A stretch of 16,658 nt of DNA from Glaciimonas sp. Its GTDB lineage: Bacteria > Pseudomonadota > Gammaproteobacteria > Burkholderiales > Burkholderiaceae. Positions 15,486 to 16,658 of the stretch are shown piece after piece. Below the pieces are notes generated by a model. It searched no databases. It was not told the origin of the DNA and was given only the letters and a program-made list of their open reading frames with translations. The DNA lies in the NCBI GenBank assembly GCA_014377145.1, contig JACMQE010000047.1, forward strand, positions 1 to 16,658. The letters run 5' to 3'. The number at the start of each line of letters is the position of its first letter. Positions within the stretch are counted from its first letter, which is position 1. Position numbers and translations under genes: made by a program.

Positions 15486-16658
15486 TCAATATTCACCAAT
15501 CTTCATGATCTTGAACGCATTAGTGCCGCCAATTTGCCCCATCGGCTCGCCCCAGGTCACCACCACTAAATCTCCCGTCTGCACTACGCCCTGAGCAACC
15601 AGTAGATGCTGTGCGGCACGCAGGACTGCTTCGCGGTCCATTGATTTGGCTAACTCTAACGAAGTCACATTGCGATATAGTGCTGCCTTGCGGCGCGTCT
15701 GAACGCTTGGTGTAATCGCGAAAATGGGGATATCAATATTGTGGCGGCTCATCCATAGCGCGGTTGAGCCTGATTCAGTCAATGCCGCAATCGCCTTGAC
15801 GCGTAAATGGTGGGCGGTAAATAACGCGCCATAGGCAATCGATTGATCGATTCGCGTAAATTGCATATTCAAAAAATCTGCATCAAATTTGCAATCTTCT
15901 GATTTTTCAGCCTCTAGACAAATTGCTGCCATAGCTTCCACGGTCTCAACCGGATGGCGACCGGACGCAGTTTCAGCAGAGGTCATGACCGCATCAGTAC
16001 CATCCAACACAGCGTTGGCAACATCGGATACTTCAGCACGGGTCGGGACAGCATTGAAGATCATTGATTCCATCATCTGGGTCGCAGTGATCGTCAGTTT
16101 ATTTGAGGCCCGCGCCATCTTGATCATGCGTTTTTGCAGCGCGGGCACTGCCGCATTGCCGACTTCTACCGCCAAATCGCCACGCGCGACCATGATACCG
16201 TCTGAGGCATCCAAAATCGATTGCAAGACTGGAATCGCTTCGGCCCTTTCGATCTTAGCGATCATCATTGGTTTATGATCGTAAGCTCCACCGGCAGCAT
16301 TGGCTAGTTGCCGAGCCATTTTTATATCGGTCGCATTTTTTGGAAATGATACTGCGACATAATCCGCCTGAAAACTCATCGCGATCTTAATGTCTTCCAT
16401 ATCCTTGGAGGTCAACGCCGGTGCCGATAAACCGCCCCCCTGACGATTGATTCCTTTATTATTAGATAGCTCACCGCCGACTTTAACGACGGTGAGGATT
16501 TCATTACCACTAATCCGCTCTACCACCAGGACGATCAAACCATCATTGAGCAACAGTACGTCAGCAATTTCCACATCACGCGCTAGTCCTTTGTAACCCA
16601 GACCGACACGACCCTGCTCGCCGAGTTCGCAATCAGAACAGAGTACCACTTTACCGCC
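15486..16658 (-). CDS. pyk: Pyruvate kinase, C-terminal part (start outside window)
   Basis: Pyruvate kinase transfers phosphate from phosphoenolpyruvate to ADP, giving pyruvate and ATP. The frame is open to the right edge, so the N-terminal barrel start is missing; about 390 residues remain. They include the B-domain segment VLLLNDGLIVLVVERISG and GGELSNNKGINRQGGGLSAP. VSFPKNATD, MIAKIERAEAIPVL (catalytic Lys and metal-binding Glu), GIMVARGDLAVEVG and TATQMMESMIFNAVPTRAEV follow. The stretch VLDGTDAVMTSAETASGRHP has Thr where Leu is usual (VMLSxETA). The C-terminal domain ends NAFKIMKIGEY. It leads the co-directional fba-purCEK-sua5 series. Which isozyme class it belongs to cannot be decided without the N-terminus. 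Confidence 0.96.
   Translation of the reverse strand, partial: GGKVVLCSDCELGEQGRVGLGYKGLARDVEIADVLLLNDGLIVLVVERISGNEILTVVKVGGELSNNKGINRQGGGLSAPALTSKDMEDIKIAMSFQADYVAVSFPKNATDIKMARQLANAAGGAYDHKPMMIAKIERAEAIPVLQSILDASDGIMVARGDLAVEVGNAAVPALQKRMIKMARASNKLTITATQMMESMIFNAVPTRAEVSDVANAVLDGTDAVMTSAETASGRHPVETVEAMAAICLEAEKSEDCKFDADFLNMQFTRIDQSIAYGALFTAHHLRVKAIAALTESGSTALWMSRHNIDIPIFAITPSVQTRRKAALYRNVTSLELAKSMDREAVLRAAQHLLVAQGVVQTGDLVVVTWGEPMGQIGGTNAFKIMKIGEY

Noticed and set aside
15889..16278. 129-codon plus-strand open frame rich in Ala and Ser
   Set aside because: Antisense to the conserved core of pyk; it follows from codon bias on the other strand.
1..16658. CRISPR arrays, tRNA or rRNA genes, prophage or defence genes
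   Set aside because: No regularly spaced repeats, no tRNA-like cloverleaf sequences and no relevant protein motifs were seen on either strand by eye.

Overview
The window looks like part of a betaproteobacterial chromosome, most likely Burkholderiales and possibly close to Oxalobacteraceae. This is inferred from remembered protein similarity and from the pyk-fba-purC-purE-purK-sua5 gene order; no search was run. The window splits into an eroded left part (about 1-10200) and an intact right part (about 10586-16658).

Left part. The minus strand carries a thiD-like fragment at the edge (1-131) and remnants of a class II aldolase (about 1868-2397), an MgtC-family membrane protein (3335-4089) and an OmpW-type porin (9554-10180). 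The plus strand carries remnants of a Rieske dioxygenase alpha subunit (352-1190), a LysR regulator (about 2650-3384), an IS3-family transposase (about 5490-6180) and cyclopropane fatty acid synthase (7649-8724). Each can be recognised only by reading across frames or through in-frame stops. Intact genes among them are tcdA, pdxH and msrA. A hemerythrin-domain gene sits directly before pdxH; its frame is open but appears to carry two compensating indels.

Right part. Six co-directional minus-strand genes run in transcription order pyk (start beyond the right edge), fba, purC, purE, purK, sua5. The last four are packed with gaps of 2 nt or overlaps of 1-4 nt and probably form one transcript. 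pyk and fba belong to glycolysis, purC, purE and purK to de novo purine synthesis, and Sua5 makes the threonylcarbamoyl-AMP used for the tRNA t6A modification. TcdA, elsewhere in the window, cyclises t6A to ct6A.

Non-coding structure includes a 24-bp perfect palindrome inside a larger imperfect stem (1745-1803), a 94-bp inverted-repeat element (10252-10345), an operator-like palindrome upstream of ompW (10231-10254), and a hairpin that could terminate both cfa and msrA (8766-8788). No CRISPR array, tRNA, rRNA, prophage or defence system was seen. The main message is ongoing gene loss in accessory functions beside a preserved housekeeping operon, as expected in a lineage adapting to a host or another restricted niche. 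I found no convincing new biological system.
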